Of a stretch of DNA of 64,000 nucleotides, positions 53,283-64,000 are shown one piece after another. The stretch's first letter is position 1. Each line of letters opens with the position of its first letter. The notes under the pieces are model-generated. The model had not been told where the DNA came from, did no database searches, and worked only from the letters and a program-made list of their open reading frames with translations. Position numbers and translations under genes: made by a program. Location of the stretch: positions 930,001 to 994,000 of the forward strand of contig WJXW01000010.1 in NCBI GenBank assembly GCA_015832175.1. The letters run 5' to 3'. The stretch is from Paraphaeosphaeria minitans (taxonomy: Eukaryota > Ascomycota > Dothideomycetes > Pleosporales > Didymosphaeriaceae).

Positions 53283-53700
53283 TCATTGTGTACTCTCTGA
53301 CTTGAGGTGAAAGCTTCGCAATTGCACGAAATATTTTCTTTGATAAATGAGAGAACGCCAGACTCCTAGTGGTACTGTCAATTCACTCGATCCGGTGGTC
53401 AACGATACCCAGTGATAAGCGGCATCGAACAATCTAGCCAAAGCAAACACCTTGAGATGCTCCCGTGCATTTGTTCGTGTAGAGTCTGGGATCCGCGGTC
53501 CCCACAATCAGTGCAACCATCACGGCACAAAGCATCGTCCACAGTAGCAGCAAATCCTGAACATCATTGTGTTAACGCTGGACACGTTCTACCTTAGCTG
53601 TGAAACACTTACCCAGTTTTTTGAGATACCAGTCACAACAGTTTCCACACAGCACATACAGCGGCCACATTAGAACCAATCGATGCAACATTAGCGGTTC
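53283..53700 (-). pseudogene. Fragment of a membrane-protein gene, 5' part unresolved
   Basis: Three pieces splice in frame: about 53700 down to 53613, 53451-53556 and 53283-53365, with GT..AG introns of 56 and 85 bp. The product has two hydrophobic segments, PLYVLCGNCCDWYLKKL and LLLLWTMLCAVMVALIVGTA, then a short basic end (SFHLKSESTQ). No start codon or N-terminal exon could be found upstream to 53990. It may be a decayed relative of the fungal membrane proteins nearby, or a real gene with a missed first exon. Confidence 0.35.
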
Positions 53701-54846
53701 CGGGATCCAGACTAGCTTTCACTAGCGCTTGAAGCCGTAGTGATGGTGGTGGGAGGAATTTGGAAGACTTGCATACTTGAGACGCGTTTTGAAGGTCTGG
53801 ATTTTGATTTCGATTTGGTGACTGTCTACCGACTACCTTAGCCTCCCGAGATCTACTCGGGTCCAATGATGCCATCCCGGTAAGCTTAGACTTGCATATT
53901 GTTCCGTTTGGGCTCTGTGCAAGCTGACTGGTTCGCCAACATCCATTGCTTGGCAAGAAAACCTTATGGAGTGACTGCAATCTAGATGGTTTAATATGTG
54001 ATAATTCTTATTATTACTAGAATGGCAATGGATTTCATGGAGGCAAGGCTTGCTTCTTACATTCTTAGGCAAGTATGACTGCCTAGCGCGGCGCTTCTAT
54101 AGAAAGTGTCAGCTGAGAGAATCTGGCTTGTACAGTTTCTTGTCAGCCCGCGCTGCTACTACGTCACTCAAAGGGCTGGATCTAAGCCTTGCATTACTCT
54201 GTTCTGTACTAGGCTTACAGCATCTTTCGATCTCTAGGATCCTGCGCATATTTTTGTATACACTACAACATAAGTATTGACCTATTTGTATCTCATACTC
54301 TAAACAGAGTTATGGATAGATCGAGAAAATCTGTTACCTAGACGTCCTTGAATATGAAAGCATCCGTACTGGGGTTACACGATGGATTCTGGTTTGAAAC
54401 ACAACACAACACTACCACGCTATTTTTCTTCGCGACTAGAGAAAAATGTTGATTGAAATGCTCCCACCTCCTATGAAGACGATGCCGCTTTGAAAATTCC
54501 TCTATGTACATTCTGCTAGAACAAGCTAGCAGGACTTTCTTGTTGATAGTTCCCTAGAGACTATATGTATATGTCCTGACCATATTCATTTGCGCCGCTG
54601 GGACCGACTCGTCGTATACCTAACGAGGCTCGCAATGCTTTCATATCCCAACAGGGGGGACTCTCTACACCCCCCTACCAACCTGCGCACGTGCCTCAAC
54701 CCACGTGCCTTACTACTAATTCGATGCATCTCACCCTCTCCAGAAGAAGGAAATCAAGCAGCACAGAAAACAAGCCAGCTAGACCAATCGCAGCAGAATT
54801 AAGACCACCTAATCTATCCTATCACATCACCCCTTCCACCCCATGT
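53701..54846. other. Intergenic region
   Basis: AT-rich sequence at the edge of the decayed compartment. Short frames such as 53633-53980 (minus) have no domain. No repeat or RNA gene is seen. Confidence 0.45.
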
Positions 54847-57094
54847 CTAATACCCCCCCTTCCTCGGCTTAAAGCACTTCAACCACCGATCCAACGCCGT
54901 ATAAAATAACCCCCGACTCGTCTCCCCCAGCGCCACCGTCGTCCTAAAGTCATAACAATGCTGCGCATCCCTCAACACGTAGCCAAAGATCTCGTCCTCG
55001 TCCTGGCCCCGCCCGCACGCGGGCGCCTCGGTGAACGCCCTGGGGTGCGGGGCCCAGGGCTCCGCTGAGAGAGGCGACAGCGTGCGCCACGGGTCGAACT
55101 CGCCGCCGGACCAGTACAGCTGGCTGGGGCGGAGGTCCCAGCCGCCGAAGACGGTGTTGGTGCGGTCGGTTCGGGGCCAGTCTGGGAAGAGGGGGGCGCG
55201 CGCGGTGGGGAATTGACGGTGGCAGATGTCGTGTTGGTGTTGGAGGGAGTTGTATTTGGAGACGAGTTGGTTGGGGCCGAGGTTTGCGGATTGGAAGTAG
55301 CCTGCGTTGGGGGGTTAGTATGTGCTTCGTAGGTAGGTATAACTTGCTGTTTGCGTATCGAGAAGTCGGAAGGGTGCCGTGGGTATAGGTAGGTAGGTAG
55401 GAGGAGGAGGAGGAGGAGGAGGAGGAGGAGGAGGAGGAGGAGGAGGAGGAGGAGGAGGAAGATGGACCTACCCCACTGCGTGCAGTACTGCCACGTCCAG
55501 CTGACGCTGCTCGGGTCCTGGAAGACCAGATCGAGATTGCACTCGGCCGTCTTGTTCTTGTCGCCCGAGCAGACCGTGTCCATGGAGTCGCTGACCACGG
55601 CCGCGAACTTGGGCCAGCTCGCCCACCTGTCGACGACGAACTTTGCGCCTCTGCTCTTCGCCCAACCCTCTTTGCCCGCGACCTTTGCGCTGACGGGATC
55701 CGTCTCGAGGTAGTTGCAGAACTCCCCCAAGCTCCAGGGCGACCCGTCCATCCCGTACGACTGCCACAGCCAGAAGATGGTGGACAGGGCATCGGCAAAG
55801 GTCGCGTGGCTGTTCTTCTCCGCGCCGCCGCCGAGGAATTGCTGCTTGAGGTTCGTGGCCGTCTTTCCGCCCTTGCCGAGCTCCTTGTCGATGTACCCAA
55901 TGGCGGCGTGGATGTCTTTGGAGCAGTTTCCGGCGCCGTACCTCTCCATGCCGCGGGCGATGGGCTCAAAGTACACGCTCATGTCGACCTTTGCTTCGGT
56001 CGGGGCGCTGGACGCGAAGCCCGCGAAGATGGTGTTGGGGTACTGGTCGCGCATGAAGGCGGTACGCATGGCAGGGTACGATCCGCCGACCATGATCCAG
56101 GGCGTCTTGGCCGGCGTGAGAGTGTGTTTGATGTTGGGGCGTGAGAACTGGTCCGCGAAGGCGACGATGTCCTTCAGCGACTGCTCGGTGTTGAGCCACT
56201 TGAAGACCTCTGGCTCGGTGGCCGCGGTGATGGGCACGTTTCCGGGGGTCGAGTTACCGTCTGGTTCTCAAGTCAGTCTACTTCTTTTGGTCTCGTTTTG
56301 GATCAGAGCACTGGGGACATGACGCCGCAACGCAGAGCCCCCCATTCAAAGGAAAAGATTCAGACTTACAGTACCGATGCTCCCACACGATCCCAACTCC
56401 CTGGTACTTGTCTACCATCTGCCTGAACGAGTTCGTTGTCGTACCGTTAACTCTCCCTAGCCTCGTGGCCACATACGGCGCTCCATCCGCCTCACCGACA
56501 TCGTACAGGAACACCGGCGCACCGGGCTTGTACGCGCCAGTGGAGACCCAGAAGCGATTGAAGTAGGTGCCGTCCGAAGAACCCCTCTTGCCGAAATGGT
56601 TCAGCGGCAGTTCAACGTATTCGGGGACGATAGTCTCGGGCTCGGCGGAGGCGGCGGGCGCGGAGAGGATTGAGGCCATGATTTCGGGGGAGTGCATGGG
56701 CGAGCCGTCGGGATACACGCCGGACTCGGCCTGGAGATGTCAGTGGTGTTCATACGGGCGTGACTTTAGTTGTAGTGTATCCAGGTGCCCGGTGGACTTG
56801 AAGTAGCGAAGAGATTGTGGGTGCAGAGAACGCTCAAAGTCCCATCCGAAGCGAAGAAAGTGCAGAAGATCAGGACTCCCATCCGAAGCGAAGAAAGTGA
56901 CCAAGACCAGGACTCCCATCCGCAACCGAACAAAGTGACCAAGACCAGGACTCCCACCCAAAGCGAACAAAACGACAAAGATCAGTACCTACCATCTCAC
57001 CAAACCTCCTCAACTTTGCCAGATCAATACCTTTCACGCCATTCAACGCCACCGCCGCGAAGGCCAGCGCCTTGATTGAGAGAGAATACCGCAT
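54847..57094 (-). CDS. Secreted serine peptidase of family S28 (prolyl carboxypeptidase-like)
   Basis: Four exons join in frame: 56993-57094, 56370-56730, 55472-56260 and 54847-55301. The introns are 262, 109 and 170 bp and the product is 568 residues. A signal peptide (LSIKALAFAAVALNGVKG) leads into the family's PLNHFG start. The nucleophile lies in MVGGSYPAMRTAF (Ser215); the usual GGSYxG has become GGSYPA. The acid and base are visible near the C-terminus as WSGGEFDPWRT and DAQHCYDFR. Family enzymes cleave after proline, or remove tripeptides, in acidic secreted or vacuolar settings. Intron 1 contains a 37-bp minisatellite and intron 3 a GGA microsatellite. Confidence 0.93.
55400..55459. 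repeat. (GGA)n microsatellite, about 20 copies, inside intron 3 of the S28 gene
   Basis: A perfect GGA tract (TCC on the coding strand) begins about a dozen bases after the intron 3 donor. Confidence 0.97.
56836..56985. repeat. Minisatellite of four 36-37-bp units inside intron 1 of the S28 gene
   Basis: Units contain variants of GGACTCCCATCCGAAGCGAA and then a GAAAGTGACCAAGACCA part. They occupy more than half of the 262-bp intron. Confidence 0.9.
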
Positions 57095-58663
57095 CGTGTC
57101 GAATGCTCTTCAGACGGATTGCCTTGCCAGTGAATTGGACCGACGTCTACCTCACAGCTCTCGCTCGTCCAGAACAGATACCTGTCGACAAGCAAAAGCC
57201 GAAGATCGGTTACAGGAGAGAACAGAAAGGAAAAAAAAGTGGCAAACACATCCTTTCTTATATATATCCAGATATACGTATCGGTTACTAGGTATTCCAG
57301 CAAGCAATCACCCGGGATCTCGTCCATCCATGTCCTGCGCACGAGGACGATGGCGGACCCAACTTAACCCAACCCAGCCGAGCGGATCAAACCATCCATC
57401 GATGTACGTGGCCACAGCGTAATCAGCGCACATGTACCTACCTACTTACCTACTGTATTGTGTATCTGCCCACGGTGGGCCGAGGCGCATGCGTTCCACG
57501 CAGATCGTGTACATTGCTGGCTTCGGAAGGTCGATAGGTAGGTACCTAGCGACCAGGGTGTATTTGCCGCCACCGCCGCCGCCGCCACTGCGACACAGGA
57601 CGAGTGCATGTCCCGCTGGCAGTGTATTATCCGCGGTGAGTCGATCTGGCGTTGCTCATGGTAGAAGTCTGATACAGGAGTCGTGGCCCACGCCCCTGAT
57701 GCACATTCACGTCACATTCACAGCAACGACAAGCACAGGGACAAGCTGGCGTAGGTAGATACCGTACCCAGACCAACGCCCCACCCCACCCCTCCAGGAA
57801 GGTCCCAAGAAGCGCTCCGTCGCCCTCCATGCGCTTACCGTGCAGCTCATCACGGCCTTCCCTTCGCGGGAGTCGTTGTACCTGCCAAGGCGGAATCCAC
57901 CTGCTGCTTCGGTTCTAGACAAGCGCAGCCCCGCAGACGGCAATATACCTACACAGTACTGTAAAGTAACCATCACACGTGACGCGACCTTGCCCAGCCA
58001 CTCCCTGCTCCGCGGGCCGGCTGGAAGATGGGACGGAACATGGGCGTTCGTGGCTAGCCTACCTACCTACTCGCGGATACGGGTTCTTGGAACGGCGTGC
58101 GGGGAGGTCCTGTTGTCGCCCGGGAAAACCAACGTAATGCAACCTGCACGTGTATGCAAGACAAATTCGAGGGTCCACGTGCACGGCAGCAAATTCCTAC
58201 ATTGTCATCTGCATCGTATCCTCGCTGTCTGCATGCAGCACGTGTCCAGACAATGTCCAGGCACTGCGTCTCTATGCGACGTGCTTCTCCCGTGCCACCT
58301 TGCTCGTCCTTCTGGTCGACCTCTGGTGTCGCCCCTTCGCCTCATCATGCAACAACAATGAAGCGACCATGTCCTCCCTTGCATCAAGCCATGTCCTGGT
58401 CCTCATACCGCCGTATATGTGCAGCCCAGAATAGATCATGTATAGTACAGCCGAGGCCGAGCGTCTTGGCATTGTGTTCTCGAAGATCCATATTGCGATC
58501 CCGATGGTAAGAACAAAGCACCAGTGTATATTTGGGTGCAACACTGTGAAGCCACGATTTTCGTCGCGCGTTCGCCATCGCAAGAACCCGCATACGCTCA
58601 GAAACATAGTGAATCAAAATTGCTAACCGGGTCCTCGCCTGAAGGCCCGTGCGAGAGCTGTTG
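57095..58663. other. Intergenic region
   Basis: About 1.6 kb between the S28 start and the 3' end of the Zn2Cys6 gene. CCTACCTAC-type words occur near 57434, 57540 and 58060. Many overlapping frames exist on both strands, but none shows a domain. Confidence 0.5.
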
Positions 58664-61536
58664 CTATTGTTGGCCGGTGTACTGCTGGCTGCCAAAAGCA
58701 TTGTTGGAGGGCACGAATTGCATTTCTGGCCAGTTGTTCGAGCCAAGCGTCTGCAGAACGTTTTCCTCGCCCATGGCAGACATGTGCCCGCCCTGAACTC
58801 CCTGGAAGCTGACACTGCCGTGTGTGCGGACGCTGTTGAGGTACTCGCCCTGTGTTCCGGGTTCTCTGTAAGCAATGGCCGCCCGTGTCCATTGATGCCA
58901 ATCGACCGGAGACATGTCATTCGTGTAAGCCGGTTGGTGAGGGTGGCCGTTGGTGGTCATGTTGAAGCTTTCCATCGCATACGGATCATCCGTGCGTGGG
59001 GTGGCCGCTGCTTGTTGTAGCGCTACAGCGTGCGATGTGGCCACTGGGCATTCTTGGGCAGGGATGTAAGGCTGTGGATTCTGGTTACGAGTAGCTTGCC
59101 CATTGCTGTATGTATATCCAGCATTCGCAGGACCGTCAGTGTAGGTCTGGGATCCAGTCGAACCCGCCATCGTAGCAGCAGCCGCCGTGCTGGCGGCACT
59201 TGAAGAGGAGTGTCGATTGTTGCCGTTCGTGTGCGTAGTAGATGCCGCAGGTTGCTCTGGCGGCGCATGCTGCGCCACTTGAGCAAGAGATTGGCTTGCC
59301 GTTCTCTTCACGATGCTTGCGTTGATGCTGCTCAACGAGCGGTCAATGATCTGAGAGATGGCATCTTTCAACTTATCACCAAATCCTGCTTTTACCTCAG
59401 CGCTATACTTAATGATCACTTCAATACACTTACCCAAAAGTTGGCCTGATTCGCTGATTAGCTCGATCCACTCATCCATGTCGCTCTTGAGGGTGTCCAG
59501 ATCGGCCGAGGAGAGTGTGTCTCGCTTCTGGTGGTGGCCAAACAAAGTGGTGAAGATAGCGGCAATATACGTAACGATGTTGATCCAGATATTGTCTAAG
59601 CTCCGAAGTTTCCGCATCTCGGTGGAGCATCGCAAAAGTTTCTGACAGGCAACCAGGCACTTTTCCAAACTGGCAGCCTGGACATTCGGATCGTCGGAGC
59701 GACACATGGCGGGGTGGTACATTTGCAATTGGTATTCGCGGTACCAGTAGTCCAGGTAGACTGCAAAGATGTAGTCTTCCTGAGAGGCCGTCGCCGGATC
59801 TCGCAATTGCGGTGGCATGTCTTCTTTCCACTGTTTGATACCAACCTCTAGGCGCTGCAGCGTCTCCTCGTAAGCACCGGGATTTGTGTTGATCGAGTAC
59901 AGGCCCCGGTATAACTGCAACAGAGGCACAGTATACTTGGCGACTTGTATGCCCACCTGGAATGAGCATTTGTGGAAGTCATCCAGACCGACCTCTTCGC
60001 CTGGTAAGCAGTCGTTGGATGCTTCGGGGAATTCGACGTCTATATCGTCTATGTGAATGGGCATCGGCCGGCCCAGCTTTCCGCTCATATTTACCGTCAA
60101 TGCGTGGAGCGCCCAGAAAGTGCGTTTTCGGGCCTCTACCTCGGAAGGATCCATATGGCCATTGTTGGCCCAAGCTTTGGATGAACGATGGTAGCCAAGC
60201 TCTATGGCCAATTGAAACGTGGTGCAGGCCATGATCCAGGCGGCGCCGGGCTTGGGAAAGTTGCGGAGGTGATGCACGATCAACGTCAAGGCTTGAACAT
60301 CGCGCCATGTGTGCGACAACCAGAGATGTTTGAAGAAACTCAATGCGTATCGATAGTGGCGATGCGACTCTTCCATCATATCCGCTTGGCGGTTCCGGAC
60401 CGATATCTGGTAGTTCAGGGAAGCGATGACCATGTGCACACAGACGGTTTCGGATGGGGAAGGCTTGTATTCAGGTTCGTTGCCAATGCGCCATACCAAC
60501 TTCATCAAAGTCGGCTTGTCCAAAATCATCATGTACGGGTGCATGGATCGGAACCACCACGTGCAGTACTCCTTGAGCGTCTGATACGGCGGCAGCGGAA
60601 CAGGGTCGGGTTGCGTGTGGCTCAGCGCTACGCGCATAACGTAGGTGTATGACATGTACGAGTTGTCGTAGTCTTGGTCGTCCACGAAGTCGGTGATGTT
60701 GATGTCATGGCCGAAGACAGACAGCGACGTGCCACTGATGTTGCTGAGCAAGGAGTCGGCGGACGACACGCCCAGGTAGTTGTCGCCAAAGTCCTGGTGC
60801 TTGTATTGCGGGAGAGGGCGATTGGTCTCCAAGGTCGAGCTGGCGGGTGCGTAGCCTGCGGCGGGCGAGGTGCTGGCGTTGGTGCTTGCACGGCGGTTTG
60901 AGGCGTCTCCCCATTCGCTCGTGGCGGTCGAGGGCGGCCATGCGGTGGTCGACTGGGATGTGCTGTTGTAGCTCGGCGTGGTTCGCGGCTCAACGCCCAG
61001 CTCTTTCAACTGCGCCTGCAGCTCGGCCACCTGGCTGCGCAGGTAGCTGTTCTCGGATTCCAGGGCCTCGACTTGGCCACGCGTCGTCGCGCGCCCGGTG
61101 ATACGGTCGGTGGTCTTGCATGGCGTGCGGTTCTGGGCGCAAGGCGAGCAGCCCTCGGGTCGCTAGGATGGAGGGTCAGCATTGCGCTGCGAGGGAGGGG
61201 TCATGGTGAAGATTCATGGTGGACGTACTGGGTCGCAGCGGATTTTCCTAATCTCGAGGCAAGTCAGCGAATGCTTTCCAGAAAACGCGGCGAATGGAGT
61301 CGGCGCGGGTAGGTAGTCACAGCGTAGGTACCTACCTTGCAACGGTCGCACGCCTGGCCGGTGCGCGACGACACGGCGAGCCGCTTCTTGACATGGCTCG
61401 AGAAGTCGTTCGGCGAGGGGTGCGGGAAAGCCTGAGGACTCTGCGCGAGGCCCGGCTCGATCTTGGCTATCTTTGCGGCGTGGGAGAAGACGACGTCGGG
61501 CGAGGCGTCCGGCATCCTCTTACTCGCGGAGGCCAT
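58664..61536 (-). CDS. Zn2Cys6 transcription factor with fungal-specific transcription factor domain
   Basis: Three exons join in frame: 61336-61536, 61229-61252 (24 nt) and 58664-61162, with GT..AG introns of 83 and 66 bp, giving 907 residues. The binuclear zinc cluster spans all three exons: CDRCK, then IRKIRCDP from the microexon, then RPEGCSPC and NRTPC. The spacing is Cx2Cx6Cx6Cx2Cx6C. A leucine-rich coiled coil follows (VEALESENSYLRSQVAELQ) for dimerisation. The middle regulatory domain contains YCTWWFRSMHPYMMILDKPTL, WIMACTTFQLAIELGYHRSS and RKRTFWALHALTVNMSGKLG, typical of PF04082. The C-terminus is Gln/Asn-rich. The layout resembles RGT1-like and other carbon regulators, but the target genes are unknown. 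The ATG at 61536 is preceded by CCCCAG, so an additional upstream exon is possible. Confidence 0.92.
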
Positions 61537-62817
61537 CTGGGGAAGGAAAGCCGGAATTTCCCGCGAAGCTTGCGCGCGGCACCTGCGGGCAGCCGGGCCA
61601 AGGTCTGCGCTGTCAGTAAATGCGCATACCGAAAAGCAGTACGACAATGTACACAGCACGGGGGGTACAGAGGGAACGCGGTGGGCGGGCGACAAGTGTG
61701 AGGCGAAGAGGCCGTGTCCGCTGGGGAGAGACTGGGTAAGTACCTAGGGTAGGTGGGTAGGCTAGACTACCTACCTGCCTACCTGCCTACCTACCTACGC
61801 GCTTCAAGTCGGTCCACGGTACGATACGGTGCGGTGCGGTACGGTATGGTATGGTGCGGTACGGTACGGTACGGTACGGGATACGGTACGGGATACGGTA
61901 TTCTCGACGCATGTCAACCCACTTCCGTCATGGCCTCTGTCTATCTCGTGCCGCCTCCACGTAACAGCAGCCCTGCGACCACCCACAAAGTCAAAGTGTC
62001 CTTGCTACAGTAGATATTCGCCGTCCAACGTCTCACCGTTCCTCCTTCAAAGACGCCTGAAGACGCCAGAAGACGCCAGAAGACGCCTGTGAACTGCTGC
62101 CCCAAGCGCCCCGCCAAGTCGCTTCCTCTTTGAGCCCCCACTACACCAGATCCGGCGTCTGCGTGAAGGGCTCGACACTGGAAACACACCCACACTCGAA
62201 GCTTCGCCCTGAAACACACCCACTCTCGAGGCTTCGCCCACCATCTCCACACCGCGACTTTGGCAACGGCAGCTACTGCGTCGTCTCCGTCATCTCGGAT
62301 CTGCGAAAAGTGCTCCGGGTGGGACTTGTTGGACGGCAGGCCGATCACCGCGTACATTCCACGCACATGAGAGCAGACTCACGTCAGCCGTCTTGCTCAT
62401 TCAACTTCGATTCTGCCTAAACCTGGAGTTATCCATCGTCGAATCTTGTCAGGAACGTCACCTCGTTCTTCACGTGGCACCACAAGAGAGGGCCTTAGAA
62501 ACCGCCTATTTGACCATCACCTACCATCGAAGGAACGGGAAGTCGACCTCCAGACTACACTCAACTGTCTTGCTGGAGTCAAAACATACAGGCCCATTAC
62601 AAAGCGCAGACTCAACCTCCATCACGGGTCACGCCTGTTCTGCATCCGGAAATCACGCTTGGACCGCACCTGCCTCCCCGGCATTCGCCATCCGCCATCC
62701 GCCATCCTGGAGATCACCCAGTCTCAAGGGAAAGCCCTGAGGGCTCTCTGCGCAGGCGCCTACACCCGTCTCTTTACCCAAGACACCACGGCCCCCTCAT
62801 CGCCAGCCCCAGTCACC
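61537..62817. other. Intergenic region between divergent genes, with simple repeats
   Basis: It lies between the Zn2Cys6 start and CGI121. It contains CTACCTACCTGC words at 61769-61800, a degenerate (GGTAC)n tract at about 61816-61905, a 10-11-bp AAGACGCC repeat at about 62052-62093 and a doubled CCCACTCTCGAGGCTTCGCC-like block at about 62185-62240. The CGI121 frame is open upstream to 62446 without family resemblance. Confidence 0.5.
61816..61905. repeat. Degenerate (GGTAC/GGTGC)n simple repeat
   Basis: Five-base units ACGGT, GCGGT and ATGGT follow each other for about 90 bp in a probable promoter. Confidence 0.85.
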
Positions 62818-63522
62818 ATGGCTCCCTCATCACCACCCCAAGACACCACATCAACCCCACCACGACCCCAGGAAACCGCCACGTCCCAACCACCATCACA
62901 GTCCCCACCTGCCCACATCCACACCCTCACCCTCCCGCACTACCCCACCCACCCCATCCACCTCGCCCTCTTCCGCTCCGTAACCAACGCCCCCACCCTC
63001 CGTTCCCAACTCCTCTCCTCGAACCCCCTATTCGACTACGCCTTCCTCGACGCCACCGTTCTCCTCTCGCCCACGCACCTCCTCCTTGCCGCCCAACTCG
63101 CCCTCCACGCACACCTCACCGGCAAAGGCAAGACGCGCACCCCGCACTCGGAGCTCGTGTTCCGCCTGCACCCGAACAACAACATCGGGGAGGCGTACCG
63201 CAAGTTTGGCATGGGCGACGAGAGCAGGGAGGTGCTGGTCGTCAAGTTTGGCGGGCTCGGGGAGGCGGTCGCGGCGGAATGGGTGGGGAAGCATCTGGGC
63301 GAGGTGGTGGAGGGGGAGAGCGTGAGGATGGGAGAGGACATGGAGGAGGTGGCTATGTTTGCAGACGTTGCCAAGGTAAGGAAGATATACAAGCTGGGGG
63401 AGGGCGGGGCGAAGGGAAAGGGCAAGAAGGGGACGGATGTGAACGGGGACGGGAAGGCACGGGATGAGCTCAAGGGGATGGAGAGTGTGATTTTGGGGAT
63501 GATGGCGTTGAAGGGGTCGTGA
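62818..63522 (+). CDS. CGI121: EKC/KEOPS complex subunit CGI121
   Basis: A single-exon gene of 234 residues from ATG 62818, which follows GTCACC. The KEOPS complex makes t6A at position 37 of ANN-decoding tRNAs; Cgi121 binds the Bud32 kinase and helps dock the tRNA. After a Pro/Ser/Thr-rich N-terminus of about 33 residues, the conserved core starts HTLTLPHYPTHPIHLALFRSV. It includes NPLFDYAFLDATVLLSPTHLLLAA, TPHSELVFRLHPNNNIGEAYRKFG-like sequence (NNNIGEA is diagnostic) and VLVVKFG. The C-terminal KLGEGGAKGKGKKG insert is basic and low-complexity, before the final helix. The length is slightly above yeast Cgi121, as usual in filamentous fungi. Confidence 0.92.
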   Translation: MAPSSPPQDTTSTPPRPQETATSQPPSQSPPAHIHTLTLPHYPTHPIHLALFRSVTNAPTLRSQLLSSNPLFDYAFLDATVLLSPTHLLLAAQLALHAHLTGKGKTRTPHSELVFRLHPNNNIGEAYRKFGMGDESREVLVVKFGGLGEAVAAEWVGKHLGEVVEGESVRMGEDMEEVAMFADVAKVRKIYKLGEGGAKGKGKKGTDVNGDGKARDELKGMESVILGMMALKGS

Positions 63523-63843
63523 AGGAACATTGGCGTGCATGTCCGTCGCAAGGAGCAGTGACCATGTTACGAATTGCATAGGATCGAACAGATCATGCAC
63601 ATAACGGATCATGCACATAACGGATCATGCACATAACGGATCATGCACATAACGGATCATGCACAGAGTCGGACGGATCATGCATAGAACCCAATTGGCG
63701 CGACTATCACGTGTCAAGGGTGCAAATATCGGAACAAAGGAAAGCCTCCAGTTTGACTATGCTACAAGGTTGCAGGAGATACCGGGAAACGTATCCATGG
63801 TTTATAGATACACCGCCCATTCTATAGCATGGTGCCATTCGCC
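63523..63843. other. Convergent 3' flanks of CGI121 and the COX4-type gene
   Basis: Contains the 16-bp tandem repeat listed next. I see no other feature. Confidence 0.55.
63592..63665. repeat. 16-bp tandem repeat, about 4.5 copies
   Basis: The unit GGATCATGCACATAAC is repeated without spacers in the gap between two convergent genes. Confidence 0.95.
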
Positions 63844-64000
63844 TCATGAGTGGAGGTACTCGGGCTTGATGAAGTCCGACATGTCCTTGGGCCTGGGATG
63901 CAGGTTGACGGGGTGGTGGTCGCCGTGGTCGTGCGCGTGCGGGTCCTCGGCCGGGCCCACGTAGTGCATCTTGTACGTCGAGCCGCACTCCATGCAGCGG
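63844..64000 (-). CDS. COX4: Cytochrome c oxidase subunit Vb-type (COX4), 3' end only
   Basis: The last 51 codons and the stop are present; the gene runs off the right edge. The text RCMECGSTYKMHYVG contains the second pair of zinc-binding cysteine positions of the subunit Vb fold (CxxC). It is followed by the fungal PxDPHAHDH stretch and the end KDMSDFIKPEYLHS. In fungi the nuclear COX4 product is imported into mitochondria and sits on the matrix side of complex IV. It is convergent with CGI121. Confidence 0.88.
   Translation of the reverse strand, partial: RCMECGSTYKMHYVGPAEDPHAHDHGDHHPVNLHPRPKDMSDFIKPEYLHS

Noticed and set aside
54950..55969. 339-codon frame overlapping the S28 peptidase
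   Set aside because: It is a shifted frame of the same strand, Ser/Arg/Pro-rich with a poly-Ser run from the GGA repeat. The peptidase frame carries the conserved motifs.
32205..63522. CTU2 and CGI121 as a tRNA-modification gene cluster
   Set aside because: They are about 30 kb apart with unrelated genes and a dead compartment between them; co-location is probably chance.
63592..63665. CRISPR-like array of short repeats
   Set aside because: Units of 16 bp follow each other without unique spacers, in a fungal genome; it is a simple tandem repeat.

Overview
This window looks like nuclear DNA of a filamentous ascomycete, most likely a dothideomycete and perhaps Pleosporales. Genes are compact, with few introns, mostly about 50-140 bp, bounded by GT..AG. 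The gene families are those of Pezizomycotina: a KTR mannosyltransferase, DCP2, CTU2, CGI121, a DUF4112 protein, a Zn2Cys6 factor, an S28 peptidase and a relic of an NLR with WD40 repeats. The one large transposon carries the C-to-T and G-to-A decay typical of repeat-induced point mutation (RIP). The species call is inference.

Layout. From 1 to 35.9 kb is a gene-rich block of normal base composition: a GT15 mannosyltransferase; an ABHD12-like hydrolase with an apparent one-base frameshift; a fungal membrane protein; a 1639-residue uncharacterised protein; an anion:cation-symporter-type MFS permease with five exons; a divergent pair (DUF4112 protein and the decapping enzyme DCP2); a 2-oxoglutarate/Fe(II) oxygenase; the Fe-S assembly factor IBA57/CAF17; an uncharacterised protein with a DUF4259-like motif; a second divergent pair (PTM1-like seven-membrane protein and the tRNA thiolation subunit CTU2); and a secreted purple acid phosphatase.

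From about 36 to 54 kb is a decayed, AT-rich compartment. It holds an NLR-type WD40 relic with five premature stops, an amidase relic, an NmrA/isoflavone-reductase-like gene with a nonsense codon, a short internal telomere-type repeat, diverged non-coding repeats, and a complete but heavily mutated Ty1/copia retrotransposon at 43437-50679. The retrotransposon has two 238-bp LTRs and a 5-bp target duplication (GATGA). Two membrane-protein loci follow; one looks intact and contains a 15-nt microexon.

From about 54.8 kb to the end the sequence is gene-rich again: a secreted S28 serine peptidase with repeats inside two introns, a 907-residue Zn2Cys6 transcription factor with a 24-nt microexon inside its zinc cluster, the KEOPS subunit CGI121, and the 3' end of a COX4 (cytochrome c oxidase subunit Vb-type) gene.

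The healthy genes are mostly housekeeping: mRNA decapping, tRNA modification at positions 34 (CTU2) and 37 (KEOPS), mitochondrial Fe-S and respiration, and secretory-pathway glycosylation. I see no biosynthetic cluster, CRISPR array or convincing new multi-gene system. The most distinctive signals are the mutation context in the retrotransposon, a coding-like segment between its RNase H and 3' LTR, and the array of leucine motifs in the DCP2 tail.
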